A stretch of DNA of 64,000 nucleotides from Liopterus haemorrhoidalis (GCA_963971575.1 OZ020612.1:70925869-70989868); one strand, 5' to 3'; positions 14,271 through 23,675 are shown, numbered from the stretch's first letter. Translations and numbers: made by a program. The notes: a model not told the origin generated them from the letters alone.

Positions 14271-15122
14271 CAGTGGCGAGGCCAAGAGGGGGCAGGGGAC
14301 GCCCCCCCCCCAAGAAAGAGGAAAAATCTTTTATGTAAATAAATGTTTTGTTTTATATTTAAAAATAGAGATAAGGACCTTTTTTTAATCACAGAAGTGA
14401 AGGCTTTTTTTTTAGTTATTACTTGTATTTTAGAAGCGAGGACTGTTTTTTTTTTAGGTCGTCACTTGTATTTCAAAAGCAGTGATGGGCGCGTAGAATA
14501 CATGATGTAGACTAATGTAGATTTTACGCGTAAACATGTCAAGTAGAATATGTCTTTGTTTACGTGTCGAATGTAGAATGTAAACTGTACATGCGCAGTA
14601 CGTTTAAATGTAATATTTGAAATAATAGAATGGTAATAGTTTAAATAGTTTTACTTTAATGTTTATGTTTATTTCAATTTTATGTAGTTCTAATTACATA
14701 TATTGTTTCCAAAAATGTTATCTCACAAATCGTATGTTGTTATGGACAATATGAATTACTTGGTTTCTGTCCGTATGAACTACTAAAGTAAAATTAAAAT
14801 TAAAAGTTATTAGTTGTTTTAATCAGAAAGTTGTCAAAAATATTAAATTTGAGTTCTTTACTACCTCTTCTGCATAAAACTGGCGGTATTTTATTTTTTT
14901 AAACGTTACAGAACCTCATTTTTCATTATTCTACGCTAGATTCTACGTGTCTACACAGTCTACACTTCTCTACGCTGTCTACGGTAAATTTACACGTAGA
15001 CGTAAAAAATTCAAGTTTACGCGTAGACGCCCATCTCTGTTCAAAAGTGAGAACATTATTCATAATTTAAATAATTTTGTCTTCTGGGCCCCCTCCAAAA
15101 AACATTCCTGGCTGCGCCACTG
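14271..15122. mobile_element. hAT-type MITE (CAGTGGCG ends), interrupted
   Basis: The element starts CAGTGGCGAGGCC and ends GGCTGCGCCACTG. Flanks CTTCTTAC (14263-14270) and CTTATTAC (15123-15130) are an 8-bp target duplication with one mismatch. An 8-bp TSD and CAG...CTG ends are typical of the hAT superfamily. The same insertion, about 220 bp long with TSD GTAAGAAG, is present in the three other arms, so it predates arm duplication. Here it is enlarged to 852 bp by the nested element 14480-15039. No coding capacity. Confidence 0.9.
14480..15039. mobile_element. Nested hAT-type MITE (CAGTGATGGGCG ends)
   Basis: This 560-bp insertion has inverted ends CAGTGATGGGCG / CGCCCATCTCTG and a perfect 8-bp TSD TTCAAAAG (14472-14479 and 15040-15047). 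The empty site is preserved in the arms near 23085, 26985 and 61355, where the flanks are continuous. Subterminal repeats of TAGA/TCTACG-type sequence occur at both ends (for example ACGCGTA near 14526 and near 15020). No transposase is encoded. Confidence 0.93.
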
Positions 15123-15519
15123 CTTATTACACTTATTTAAATATCTCGAAAACCCTGAAATGTGTTTTGTTTGTTTTTTGTCAGTTCTTTTCCTACAATC
15201 AGTTAATAAGTATGAGTTCGAGGTATGTATATTAAGATCAGAGATAATTTACTAATTTCTGACATTTTAAACTAACCTACTTGAAACTTTGACATTTTTA
15301 TCACATGTGCAGTGGATAAGTATGGATCGTTCAGGCGAACTTATCGCTGCATGCAAGTCACACGAGAAAAATGTTTAATTACGTAATTAATTATTTATCT
15401 TAAGGTAAGTGAGGCATTTTTGACAAGTGTGTAAACAATGACGTGTAGAAAAATGTGTCAGTCGTGTGTATGCGTTCGTTTCGTTTCCAGGAACACAATT
15501 ACAAAAATTACATTCTCTT
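15123..15519. repeat. Foldback arm, unique-looking part
   Basis: Sequence between the hAT MITE and the TTA-flanked MITE. It matches in reverse complement 22380-23002, 26500-26899 and 60880-61263. It contains TTACGTAATTAATTA near 15380 and no recognisable gene. Confidence 0.8.
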
Positions 15520-15522
15520 TTA

Positions 15523-15653
15523 AGGTGTGTTCGTTTGTGTTGCCCAACCTACACTGAACTACACCACAGCTTCCCCCACCAATGCTATCTTATATAGTGA
15601 CGTCAGCTGCTCTTGTCCTGGACAAGTCTGGTGCAACACAAACGAACAAACCT
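15523..15653. mobile_element. PIF/Harbinger-type MITE, TTA duplication
   Basis: A 131-bp element with inverted ends AGGTGTGTTCGTTTGTGTTG and its near-complement. It is flanked by the 3-bp TSD TTA (15520-15522, 15654-15656), the usual PIF/Harbinger target duplication. The arm near 26495 has an empty site (CCCTTTTAGTAT). A truncated copy sits in the partner arm at 22310. Confidence 0.82.
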
Positions 15654-15686
15654 TTAGTATTTCGAAAATATAACGCACATCACCGC

Positions 15687-16020
15687 ATTTGATCGTAGTA
15701 CATCCGCCGCTCACCAGCACAGCACCACATTTGATCGTAGTTCACCCGCTGCCCACCTGCGCAGCGCCACATTTGATCGTAGTTCACCCGCTGCCCACCT
15801 GCACAGCGCCACATTTGATCGTAGTTCACCCGCTGCCCACCTGCACAGCGCCACATTTGATCGTAGTTCACCCGCTGCCCACCTGCACAGCGCCACATTT
15901 GATCGTAGTTCACCCGCTGCCCACCTGCACAGCGCCACATTTGATCGTAGTTCACCCGCCGCTCACTAACACGGCGCTGCACTTGATCGTAGTACACCTG
16001 CAGCTCACCAGCACAGCGTC
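15687..16020. repeat. 42-bp GC-rich minisatellite, 8 copies
   Basis: TTGATCGTAGT recurs at 15689, 15731, 15773, 15815, 15857, 15899, 15941 and 15983, an exact 42-bp period. The unit is GC-rich in an AT-rich region. Because 42 is a multiple of three, several frames stay open on both strands with 14-residue periodicity; these are not taken as genes. The same unit occurs at about 22.0, 26.2, 29.2 and 60.5-60.85 kb. Confidence 0.95.
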
Positions 16021-16138
16021 TTCAAAAGTAAAAATACTATAAAGTAGGACATTTCCGATATTTTTTAACAGTAGGTAGGGGGCGAAGGACAAGGAGGTAA
16101 ATTGTAGGACATGACCTACTAAAGTAGGACGGTTGGTA
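16021..16138. mobile_element. Fragment with GGTTGGTAACCCT end
   Basis: A segment with repeated GTAGGACA/GTAGGACGG words ends in GGACGGTTGGTAACCCT, like the terminal sequence of some hAT-type MITEs. It directly abuts the piggyBac coding fragment and is repeated at 19117-19235. Similar GTAGGACA words occur near 18450. Only one end is seen, so classification is tentative. Confidence 0.4.
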
Positions 16139-16685
16139 ACCCTAATCATGTCAACCAAGCATCACGACAACTCTGTTGATCAGGAGAGCAAAAAACCAGA
16201 GGTAATCATTTTTTATAATGCGACGAAAGGAGGCGTTGATGCCCTTGACCAAAAATGTGCCCTTTATCGTTCAGGCCGAAGATGTCGTCGATGGCCTTCA
16301 GTAATTTGGTACGCTATAATGGATATTGTTATTGTAAATAGTCATATTATTTTTCACGCTGCTAATCGTGGAATTATAAAAAATCGCTCCGATTTTATCA
16401 GATTAATTAAGAGCTAGGAATGAGTCTTATCAATGAGCATTTAAAAATAAGATTTGCCATAGCCAATTTGTCCAGAGAGCTTCGCTCAATAATCTCCATC
16501 GCACGAGGGACCGAAATGACTTCTGGAGATCAGCCTACACAAGCAGGTCCTGTTGTAAGGCGTAGATACTACTTGTGTCCTAGGAGTAAAGATACCAAAC
16601 ATTCCACCCTTTGCTCAGAATGTCATAGGACAATTTGCAAGAGTCATTCACTACAACAAGTCACCTGTACTTCATGCAAAGAATA
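16133..16685 (+). pseudogene. piggyBac-like transposase, C-terminal remnant (copy 1)
   Basis: The remnant encodes the last part of a piggyBac-family (DDE_Tnp_1_7) cut-and-paste transposase. A stretch beginning MSTKHH leads into FYNATKGGVDALDQ, the conserved block around the third catalytic aspartate, followed by the RRWP motif and an Asn-rich helix segment (residues about 25-85). After a stop at 16415-16417 the protein continues in another frame (ELGMSLINEHLKIR) and ends in a Cys/His-rich domain with CPRSK, CSEC, CKSH and CTSC pairs, typical of the piggyBac C-terminal zinc-binding domain. The N-terminal two thirds, with the first two catalytic aspartates, are missing and replaced by 16021-16138. 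The frameshift and stop recur in copy 2, so inactivation came before duplication. It cannot encode an active enzyme. Confidence 0.9.
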
Positions 16686-16930
16686 GGTAAGCATCAATTT
16701 CTATTGCTGCGTTATATTTTTATATTAGGTCACAAACATGACTGTCCTTTTTTTTGCAAGAGATTTGAATATCCTTTTCTTTTGTTACAGGTGAAGGCTG
16801 TATCATTATGAACCAATTTTAACACAAAATACATTTATGTTATTTAAACAACTAATTAAAAATTGGGTCACTTTTGTCCCCACGATAGTAGTTATGATAG
16901 TGTAAATGAACGATAGTAGTACAGGGTTAA
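16686..16930 (+). mobile_element. piggyBac-like right end with TTAA target site
   Basis: Downstream of the transposase remnant the element ends in AGTAGTACAGGG followed by TTAA (16927-16930), the canonical piggyBac target. ACGATAGTAG is repeated inside the end (near 16881 and 16909). Sequence after TTAA (CGTAATTATTTTAATAATGC) continues uninterrupted at the TTAA in the empty sites 21854-21857 and 25880-25883, which confirms the insertion boundary. Copy 2 lacks this end. A GTAAG...TTACAG stretch (16686-16790) could be an intron. Confidence 0.85.
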
Positions 16931-17300
16931 CGTAATTATTTTAATAATGCAAACAAGACCCGAGAAATCCAAAAATTCAAACTTCAGGCCTCTATCTCTA
17001 ACTAATATACAATCAATATTTTTAAAGGTTTATTTATGAACTATATGTACTCACTTAAACAATATAATTTAATTTAGTGTTATATTCTCGTTAACAAATT
17101 CCAGATGATTAAAATACAACAGGTATCCATATATCTGTCCCGTACTTCTCGAGTATATCGTAAAAATACACCTTATAAAACATTTCTAATATATAATCAA
17201 TATTTTTAAAGGTTTATTTATGAACTATATGTACTCACTTACACAATATAATTTAATTTAGCGTTATTTTCTCGTTAACAAATTCGAGATGTACCGACAA
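16931..17300 (+). repeat. 184-bp tandem repeat, two units
   Basis: AATCAATATTTTTAAAGG recurs at about 17011 and 17195, a 184-bp period. The unit contains GAACTATATGTACTCACTTA and ends in ACAAATTCCAGATG or ACAAATTCGAGATG. Expanded copies lie at 19781-20690 and one remnant at about 25965-26090. No coding potential. Confidence 0.9.
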
Positions 17301-17399
17301 AAAGGTTATGTGTACATTTCACAGAAACGATAGAAACATCCGTATTAATAAACAGTGTCTTGACTATAATAATTCGTTTTAATAATAAAACATATCTTA

Positions 17400-18435
17400 T
17401 TTGTTAAATTCATTTTTTCAATTAGATGAATATTTGGGGTGTCACTGGGGAAGCGACTCCCTAAATAAAAATCTAGAAACAATTGATCGTACAAACTTCT
17501 TAGTACCTAATAATGTCACTAGAGGCGCTGTCGTATAGCTTGTTCGACTGAGTGTATCAATTTGTCACAGCTTACCCGAGCTTTAACGATGTTGCCCGAG
17601 CAATAAATTTCTCGAACAAACCAATTTTTAATTCAATGTTTTGTCAAGAGATGGCGCCATCAATAAGATTTGTTCGACTGAATATACCATTTTGTCTCAG
17701 CTTACCGATGTTACCCGAGCAATTACTATCTCGAACAAACCCGCAGTTTGTTCAGCGTGATCCTAAGAGATGGCGCAATTAATACAGTTTGTTCGACCGA
17801 TTGCAAAAAATGTATCTATATCCTTGAAGTTTCCCGAGCAATAACGGGTTCGAACAACCCGTCTCTTTATTGTAATTTTTTAAATTATTTTAAATAACCA
17901 TAGTTATAAATATATCTGTTATATTTGAGCTATTAATTTAGTAACTATAGTAAAATTCTCCACGTCCTAAGTTATGTTTGAAAAGAATAAACTTTCAAAA
18001 AAATTTAAAATCAAATCAAGACGTCCGGATTCATGAATTTCGCCACTGGTAGCAAAATTTTAGCGGTGACCGACGACTCACTTGCCCCTAAAAATTGAAG
18101 TCTCCGTGTTAGAAATTTCTTGGTTAATTATGTAAATTTTTTGTTTAATTTTATTTTTAAATAAGTTTACAAGTCATTACTGACCCAGGGATTTTAAAAA
18201 TTCCAATCGCAGGTCTCTTTTTTTAGTTTTTAAGGTTTGGTCTTTTGACAATATTTATTTTTAAAACGCTCCCAAGTTAAATGGCCTCTAGGATAATGTT
18301 AATGTTTTACAATGCATACGAGACATTAAAAATCTAAAAATTTAAATCACAAGTCCCTATCTCTAACAGTTTTTGAGTTGCCTATAGAAATTTTGATAAA
18401 TTTTATCTTATTTAAAATGCTTTTAAGTCTAAACA
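17400..18435 (+). repeat. R1 module, copy 1
   Basis: A roughly 1-kb block repeated at 20820-21840, 24890-25870 and 28370-29118. The first part contains three subunits of about 110-125 bp (17515-17875), each with GATGGCGC, TTTGTTCGAC, CCCGAGCAAT and CTCGAACAAAC. TTGTTCGA and TCGAACAA are complementary, so each subunit can fold. The second part carries the window-wide AATTCCAATCGCAGGTCTC and TTTAAATCACAAGTCCC cores spaced about 145 bp. Confidence 0.88.
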
Positions 18436-19116
18436 TAGTGGTTTAGTAGGACACAGTAGGACAGTTTCTTTTTTTGTTAATTTTTAATATGCTACGAAAT
18501 ATATAGGTACCTAATTAAGTTCAAATCCCATAACAAAGCCTTTTTTTCATAGTAAGGCATTTTTTTCATAATGAGGCCTTTTTTAAAACTTGTTTAATAA
18601 TACTATAAAAACATTTTATTATAGATTATATATTATTAAACAAATTTTCAAAAAGGCCTCATTATGAAAACAGGCCTTATTATGGGATCCAACATAACAT
18701 ATAATTAACAAGAAACAGTCAATAAATAATAAGTAATGCTACTATTATGAAAATTAAATTATATGTTTATTGCTTCACATCTTTCTTTATATTTAACAAA
18801 ATCACATTTTAGAAATAAAAATATAAAATAAATCATAAGAAATTTTTTAAAATTTTCTTTGTATATAATTAATAAGAAACAACCAATAAATAATTAACAA
18901 TCAAGTTTAAATATATATGGTAATAAAAACTATAATTAGATATGTTTATTGGTTGAAGTTCAAATTTTCTTTTTATTTTTTTTAATAAAATCATATTTTT
19001 TAGATGCACCTGCTTTTTTTAATAAAGCTTTATCCTTAATGACATCATAGAAATTTAGTCAAAACGTTATGACTCGATCGCGTTCATCGGCAAACGTCGA
19101 CTCAGCGGTAAAGGCG
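18436..19116. other. AT-rich spacer with inverted and direct repeats
   Basis: Unique to this interval. It contains the hairpin 18527-18686 and an imperfect direct repeat of about 180 bp (about 18712-18880 and 18868-19010, both with AACAAGAAAC or AATAAGAAAC followed by CAATAAATAA). No gene recognised. Confidence 0.6.
18527..18686. mobile_element. Short foldback element (CCCATAA ends)
   Basis: The left arm starts CCCATAACAAAGCC and the right arm ends GGCCTTATTATGGG. The inner parts AATGAGGCCTTTTT / AAAAAGGCCTCATTAT and TTGTTTAATAAT / ATTATTAAACAA also pair. A 160-bp hairpin without coding capacity, most simply a MITE. No clear target duplication was identified. Confidence 0.65.
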
Positions 19117-19780
19117 TCTTCAAAAGTAAAAATACTATAAAGTAGGACATTTCCGATATTTTTTAACAGTAGGTAGGGGGCGAAGGACAAGGAGGTAAAT
19201 TGTAGGACATGACCTACTAAAGTAGGACGGTTGGTAACCCTAATCATGTCAACCAAGCATCACGACAACTCTGTTGATCAGGAGAGCAAAAAACCAGAGG
19301 TACTCATTTTTTATAATGCGACGAAAGGAGGCGTTGATGCCCTTGACCAAAAATGTGCCCTTTATCGTTCAGGCCGAAGATGTCGTCGATGGCCTTTAGT
19401 AATTTGGTACGCTATAATGGATATTGTTATTGTAAATAGTCATATTATTTTTCACGCTGCTAATCCTGGAATTATAAAAAATCGCTCTGATTTTACCAGA
19501 GCAATTAAGAGCTAGGAATGAGTCTTATCAATGAGCATTTAAAAATAAGATTTGCCATAGCCAATTTGTCCATAGAGCTTCGCTCAATAATCTCCATCGC
19601 ATGAGGGACCGAAATGACTTCTGGAGATCAGCCTACACAAGCAGGTCCTGTTGTAAGGCGTAGATACTACTTGTGTCCTAGGAGTAAAGATACCAAACAT
19701 TCCACCCTTTGCTCAGAATGTCATAGGACAATTTGCAAGAGTCATTCACTACAACAAGTCACCTGTACTTCATGCAAAGA
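19117..19780 (+). pseudogene. piggyBac-like transposase remnant (copy 2)
   Basis: A near-identical duplicate of 16018-16682. It includes the upstream GGTTGGTAACCCT fragment, the FYNATKGGVDALDQ block, the same out-of-frame junction after the KS stop, and the Cys-rich tail ending in TSCKE. The pieces are open at 19231-19515 and from 19614. A further stop (CATGAGGG, Arg codon to TGA) lies near 19601, where copy 1 still reads CGAGGG. The coding tail runs straight into the 184-bp repeat at 19781, so the piggyBac right end and TTAA are lost. The shared lesions show that the duplication followed inactivation. Confidence 0.9.
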
Positions 19781-20690
19781 GGTATCCATATATCTGTCCC
19801 GTACTTCTCGAGGTATATCCTAAAAATACACCTTTTAAAACATTTCTAATATACAATCAATATTTTTAAAGGTTTATTTATGAACTATATGTACTCACTT
19901 AAACAATATAATTTAATTTAGTGTTATATTTTCGTTAACAAATTCCAGATGATTAAAATACAACAGGTATCCATTATCTGTCCCGTACTTCTCGAGGTAT
20001 ATCCTAAAAATACACCTTTTAAAACATTTCTAATATACAATCAATATTTTTAAAGGTTTATTTATGAACTATATGCACTCACTTACACAATATAATTTAA
20101 TTTAGCGTTATATTCTCGTTAACAAATTCCAGATGATTAAAATACAACAGGTATCCATATATCTGTCCCGTACTTTCGAGTATATCCTAAAAATACACCT
20201 TTTAAAACATTTCTAATATATAATCAATATTTTTATAGGTTTATTTATGAACTATATGCACTCACTTACACAATATAATTTAATTTAGCGTTATATTCTC
20301 GTTAACAAATTCCAGATGATTAAAATACAACAGGTATCCATATATCTGTCCCGTACTTTCGAGTATATCCTAAAAATACACCTTTTAAAACATTTCTAAT
20401 ATATAATCAATATTTTTAAAGGTTTATTTATGAACTATATGCACTCACTTACACAATATAATTTAATTTAGCGTTATATTCTCGTTAACAAATTCCAGAT
20501 GATTAAAATACAACAGGTATCCATATATCTGTCCCGTACTTTCGAGTATATCCTAAAAATACACCTTTTAAAACATTTCTAATATATAATCAATATTTTT
20601 AAAGGTTTATTTATGAACTATATGCACTCACTTACACAATATAATTTAATTTAGCGTTATATTCTCGTTAACAAATTCGAGATGTACCGA
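19781..20690 (+). repeat. 184-bp tandem repeat, five units
   Basis: GGTATCCAT marks units at 19781, 19966, 20150, 20333 and 20516 (periods 185, 184, 183, 183). Units carry TCTGTCCCGTAC and GAACTATATGCACTCAC. The array expanded from the two-unit arrangement seen at 16931-17300. Confidence 0.94.
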
Positions 20691-20819
20691 CAAAAAGGTT
20701 ATGTGTACATTTCACAGAAACGATAGAAACATCTGTATTAATAAACAGTGTCTTGCCTATAATAATTCGTTTTAATAATAAAACATATCTTTTTTGTTCA
20801 ATTCATTTTTTCAATTAGA

Positions 20820-21853
20820 TGAATATTTCGGGTGTCACTGGGAAACTGACTCCCTAAATAAAAATCTAGAAACAATTGGTGCACATGATCGTACAAACTT
20901 CTTAGTACCTAATAATGTCACTAGAGGCGCTGTTGTATAGCTTGTTCGACTGAGTGTATTAATTTGTCACAGCTTACCCGAGCTTTAACGATGTTGCCCG
21001 AGCAATAAATTTCTCAAACAAACCAATTTTTAGTTCAATATTTTACTAAGAGATGGCGTTATCAATAAGATTTGTTCGACTGAGTATATTAATTTGTCTC
21101 AGCTTACCGATGTTACCGAGCAATTACTATCTCGAACAAACCCGCAGTTTGTTCAGCGTGATGCTAAGAGATGGCGCAATTAATACGATTTGTTCGCCCG
21201 ATTGCAAAAAATGTATCTATATCCTTGAAGTTTCCCGAGCAATAACGGGTTCGAACAACCCGTCTCTTTATTGTAATTTTTTAAATTATTTTAAATAACC
21301 ACAGTTATAAATATATCTGTTATATTTGAGCTATTAATTTAGTAAGTATATAGTAAAATTCTCCACGTCCTAAGTTATGTTTGAAAAGAATAAACTTTCA
21401 AAAAAATTTAAAATGAAATCAAGGCGTCCGGCTTCATGAATTTCACCACTGGTAGCAAAATTTTAGCGGTGACCGACGACTCACTTGCCCCTAAAAATTG
21501 AAAAGTCTCCGTGTTAGAAATTTCTTGGTTAATTATGTAAATTTTTTGTTTAATTTTATTTTTAAATAAGTTTACAAGTCATTACTGACCCAGGGATTTT
21601 AAAAATTCCAATCGCAGGTCTCTTTTTTTAGTTTTTAAGGTTTGGTCTTTTGACAATATTTATTTTTAAAACGCTCCCAAGTTAAATGGCCTTTAGGATA
21701 ATGTTAATGTTTTACAATGCATACGAGACATTAAAAATCTAAAAATTTAAATCACAAGTCCGTATCTCTCACCGTTTTTGAGTTGCCTATAGAAATTTTG
21801 AAAAATTTTAATCTTATTTAAAATGCTTTTATGTCTAAACAGCTTTAGAGATC
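20820..21853 (+). repeat. R1 module, copy 2
   Basis: Matches 17400-18435 closely, including the three GATGGCGC / TTTGTTCGAC subunits (about 20925-21265) and the two AGGTC / AAGTCCG cores (about 21615 and 21758). It runs into the empty piggyBac site TTAA (21854-21857), where copy 1 of R1 was interrupted. Confidence 0.9.
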
Positions 21854-21943
21854 TTAACGTAATTATTTTAATAATGCAAACAAGACACGGGAAATCCAAA
21901 ATTTCAAACTTCAGACCAAGGCCCTGCGCAGAACAGTATGCGT
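21854..21943 (+). other. Empty piggyBac target site and 184-bp remnant
   Basis: GAGATC-TTAA-CGTAATTATT here and at 25880 is the uninterrupted form of the sequence split by the piggyBac end at 16926. It is followed by the start of the repeat (AAATTTCAAACTTCAG), cut off at about 21918 by the minisatellite-arm block. Confidence 0.8.
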
Positions 21944-22003
21944 ATTAAAAACAGCTAAAAGTTACCATTATTAATGAATTTAATACAATACAGAGCTACA
22001 CTG

Positions 22004-22276
22004 TGCAGGTGGACGACGGGTGAACTACGATCAAGTGTGGCGCTGGCAGGTGAGCGACGGGTGAACTACGATCAAGTGCGGCGCTGTTTCAGTGAGCGGT
22101 GGGTGAACTACGATCAAGTGCAGCGCCATGCAGGTGAGCGACGGTTGTACTACGATCAAGTGCGGCGCTGTGCAGGTGAACTACGATCAAATGTGGCGCT
22201 GTGCAGGCGGGCAGCGGGTGAACTACGATCAAATGTGGCGCTGTGCTGGTGAGCGGCGGATGTACTACGATCAAAT
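22004..22276. repeat. 42-bp minisatellite, about 7 copies
   Basis: CGATCAA recurs at about 22028, 22069, 22111, 22153, 22184, 22226 and 22268, mostly 42 bp apart with one 31-bp step. Orientation is opposite to 15687-16020. Open frames are periodic artefacts of a 14-codon repeat. Confidence 0.93.
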
Positions 22277-22309
22277 GCGGTGATGTGCGTTATATTTTCG
22301 AAATACTAA

Positions 22310-22365
22310 AGGTTTGTTCGTTTGTGTTGCACCAGACTTGTCCAGGACAAGAGCAGCTGACGACA
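22310..22365. mobile_element. Truncated PIF/Harbinger-type MITE
   Basis: Starts AGGTTTGTTCGTTTGTG and matches the reverse complement of the right half of 15523-15653 up to GAGCAGCTGACG. It is then replaced by a partly duplicated CTGTAATTGTAATTTTTG sequence. Confidence 0.75.
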
Positions 22366-22613
22366 CTCTGTAATTGTAATTTTTGTAATTTTTAGAATGT
22401 AATTGTGTTCCTGGAAACGAAACGAACGCATACACACGACTGACACATTTTTCTACACGTCATTGTTTACACACTTGTCAAAAATGCCTCACTTACCTTA
22501 AGATAAATAATTAATTACGTAATTAAACATTTTTCTCGTGTGACTTGCATGCAGCGATAAGTTCGCCTGAACGATCCATACTTATCCACTGCACATGTGA
22601 TAAAAATGTCAAT

Positions 22614-22843
22614 AGGTGTGTTCGATTTGCACATTTGCAGTTACTGTTTACTGCCGCGTTAAAAAAATCTGTTCATTTGGTCGCAGTAACTGCAAATCTG
22701 TTCGATTTGTCGTAATTTACTGCCAGTTTATGATGCTACTGCGAAAAAGTTACAGCTTTTTCTCTTGCGGATTATTTGTTACGGCTGTTACGCTTTAACG
22801 CGGCAGTAAACAGTAACTGCAAATGTGCAAATCGAACACACCT
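22614..22843. mobile_element. MITE with AGGTGTGTTCG ends, 3-bp flanks
   Basis: A 230-bp element with long inverted ends, AGGTGTGTTCGATTTGCAC and complement, extending through GCAGTTACTGTTTACTGCCG. Flanks AAT / AAA fit a 3-bp target duplication with one change. The empty site ATGTCAAAGTTTCAAG is present near 61087 and, inverted, near 15285. It shares 11 terminal bases with the MITE at 15523, so the same superfamily is likely. Found in this arm only. Confidence 0.82.
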
Positions 22844-23010
22844 AAAGTTTCAAGTAGGTTAGTTTAAAATGTCAGAAATTAGTAAATTATCTCTGATCTT
22901 AATATACATACCTCGAACTCATACTTATTAACTGTTTGTAGGAAAAGAACTGACAAAAAACAAACAAAACACATTTCAGGGTTTTGTAGATATTTAATAA
23001 GTGTAAGAAG

Positions 23011-23232
23011 CAGTGGCGCAGCCAGGATTTTTTCTTTGGAAGGGACCCGGAAGCCAAAATTATTTAAATTATGAATAATGTTCTCACTTTTGAATTACCA
23101 GTGACGACCTAAAAAAAAAGGTTCTTATCTCTATTTTTAAATATAAAACAAAGCATTTATTTACATAAAAGATTTTCCTCCTTCTTTGGGGGGGGGGGGG
23201 AGGCCTCCCGCCTCTTCCTGGCTACGCCACTG
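23011..23232. mobile_element. hAT-type MITE (CAGTGGCG), 222 bp
   Basis: Ends CAGTGGCGCAGCCAGG / GGCTACGCCACTG. Perfect 8-bp TSD GTAAGAAG at 23003-23010 and 23233-23240. The interior includes a poly-G run of about ten bases. This is the uninterrupted form of 14271-15122. Confidence 0.94.
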
Positions 23233-23675
23233 GTAAGAAGTCAACAGAAAGCTGGATGTCTAAGACAATTTTTTTTCTATAATCAACAGATTTTTGATAA
23301 TCATTTTTATTCAATATTTGAGTACTCACTAAGAGCTTCCATTTAATTTGTTTAAAATAAATTTAAATAATTTGTCAATATTACGTCATTAGAAAATATA
23401 AATTAAAAAATCCTAGCGAGTTTTTTCTGCACGCCTAATGATCGAATTTATGAGTGCAAGCTCCTTAAGAAGGAGATTCGTTCTCATCTGTTAACAATTT
23501 TTTATTATATTTTTAATATGAAAAAAGACATACACTACCTTAGTCATAAATACAAAAAATCCAAAATTTTATTAGCCAGAATTTAGCCATGAATTAAATA
23601 AATAATTTTGTCATAAAAACAAAAACTGCAATATTTTCCAAAACCCAAATACAGAAAGGTTATCATCAATCAATT

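Larger units (their letters stand above)
13921..16020 (+). repeat. Left inverted arm of foldback-like element
   Basis: From AATTATGG at 13921 to the end of the 42-bp minisatellite, this segment matches in reverse complement the arms ending near 23650, 27460 and 61905. It holds two nested hAT MITEs, a TTA-flanked MITE and the minisatellite. The outer edge abuts satellite sequence at monomer position about 92. Long inverted arms with internal tandem repeats resemble foldback elements. No transposase that would mobilise it is visible, so the class assignment is inference. Confidence 0.8.
21930..23650 (-). repeat. Right inverted arm of foldback-like element
   Basis: Reverse-complement counterpart of 13921-16020: minisatellite (22004-22276), truncated TTA-type MITE (22310), TTACGTAATTAA segment, hAT MITE and an outer end through CCTTAGTCATAAATACAAA to about 23650. 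Shared possession of the MITE at 15523/22310, absent from the arms at 26.5 and 60.9 kb, marks these two as partner arms or most recent relatives. Confidence 0.82.

Noticed and set aside
15680..16042. Long periodic open frames on both strands of the 42-bp minisatellite (also at 22, 26, 29 and 60 kb)
   Set aside because: A 42-bp period is 14 codons, so any open unit stays open. Both strands are open at once and the arrays break frame wherever the period slips.
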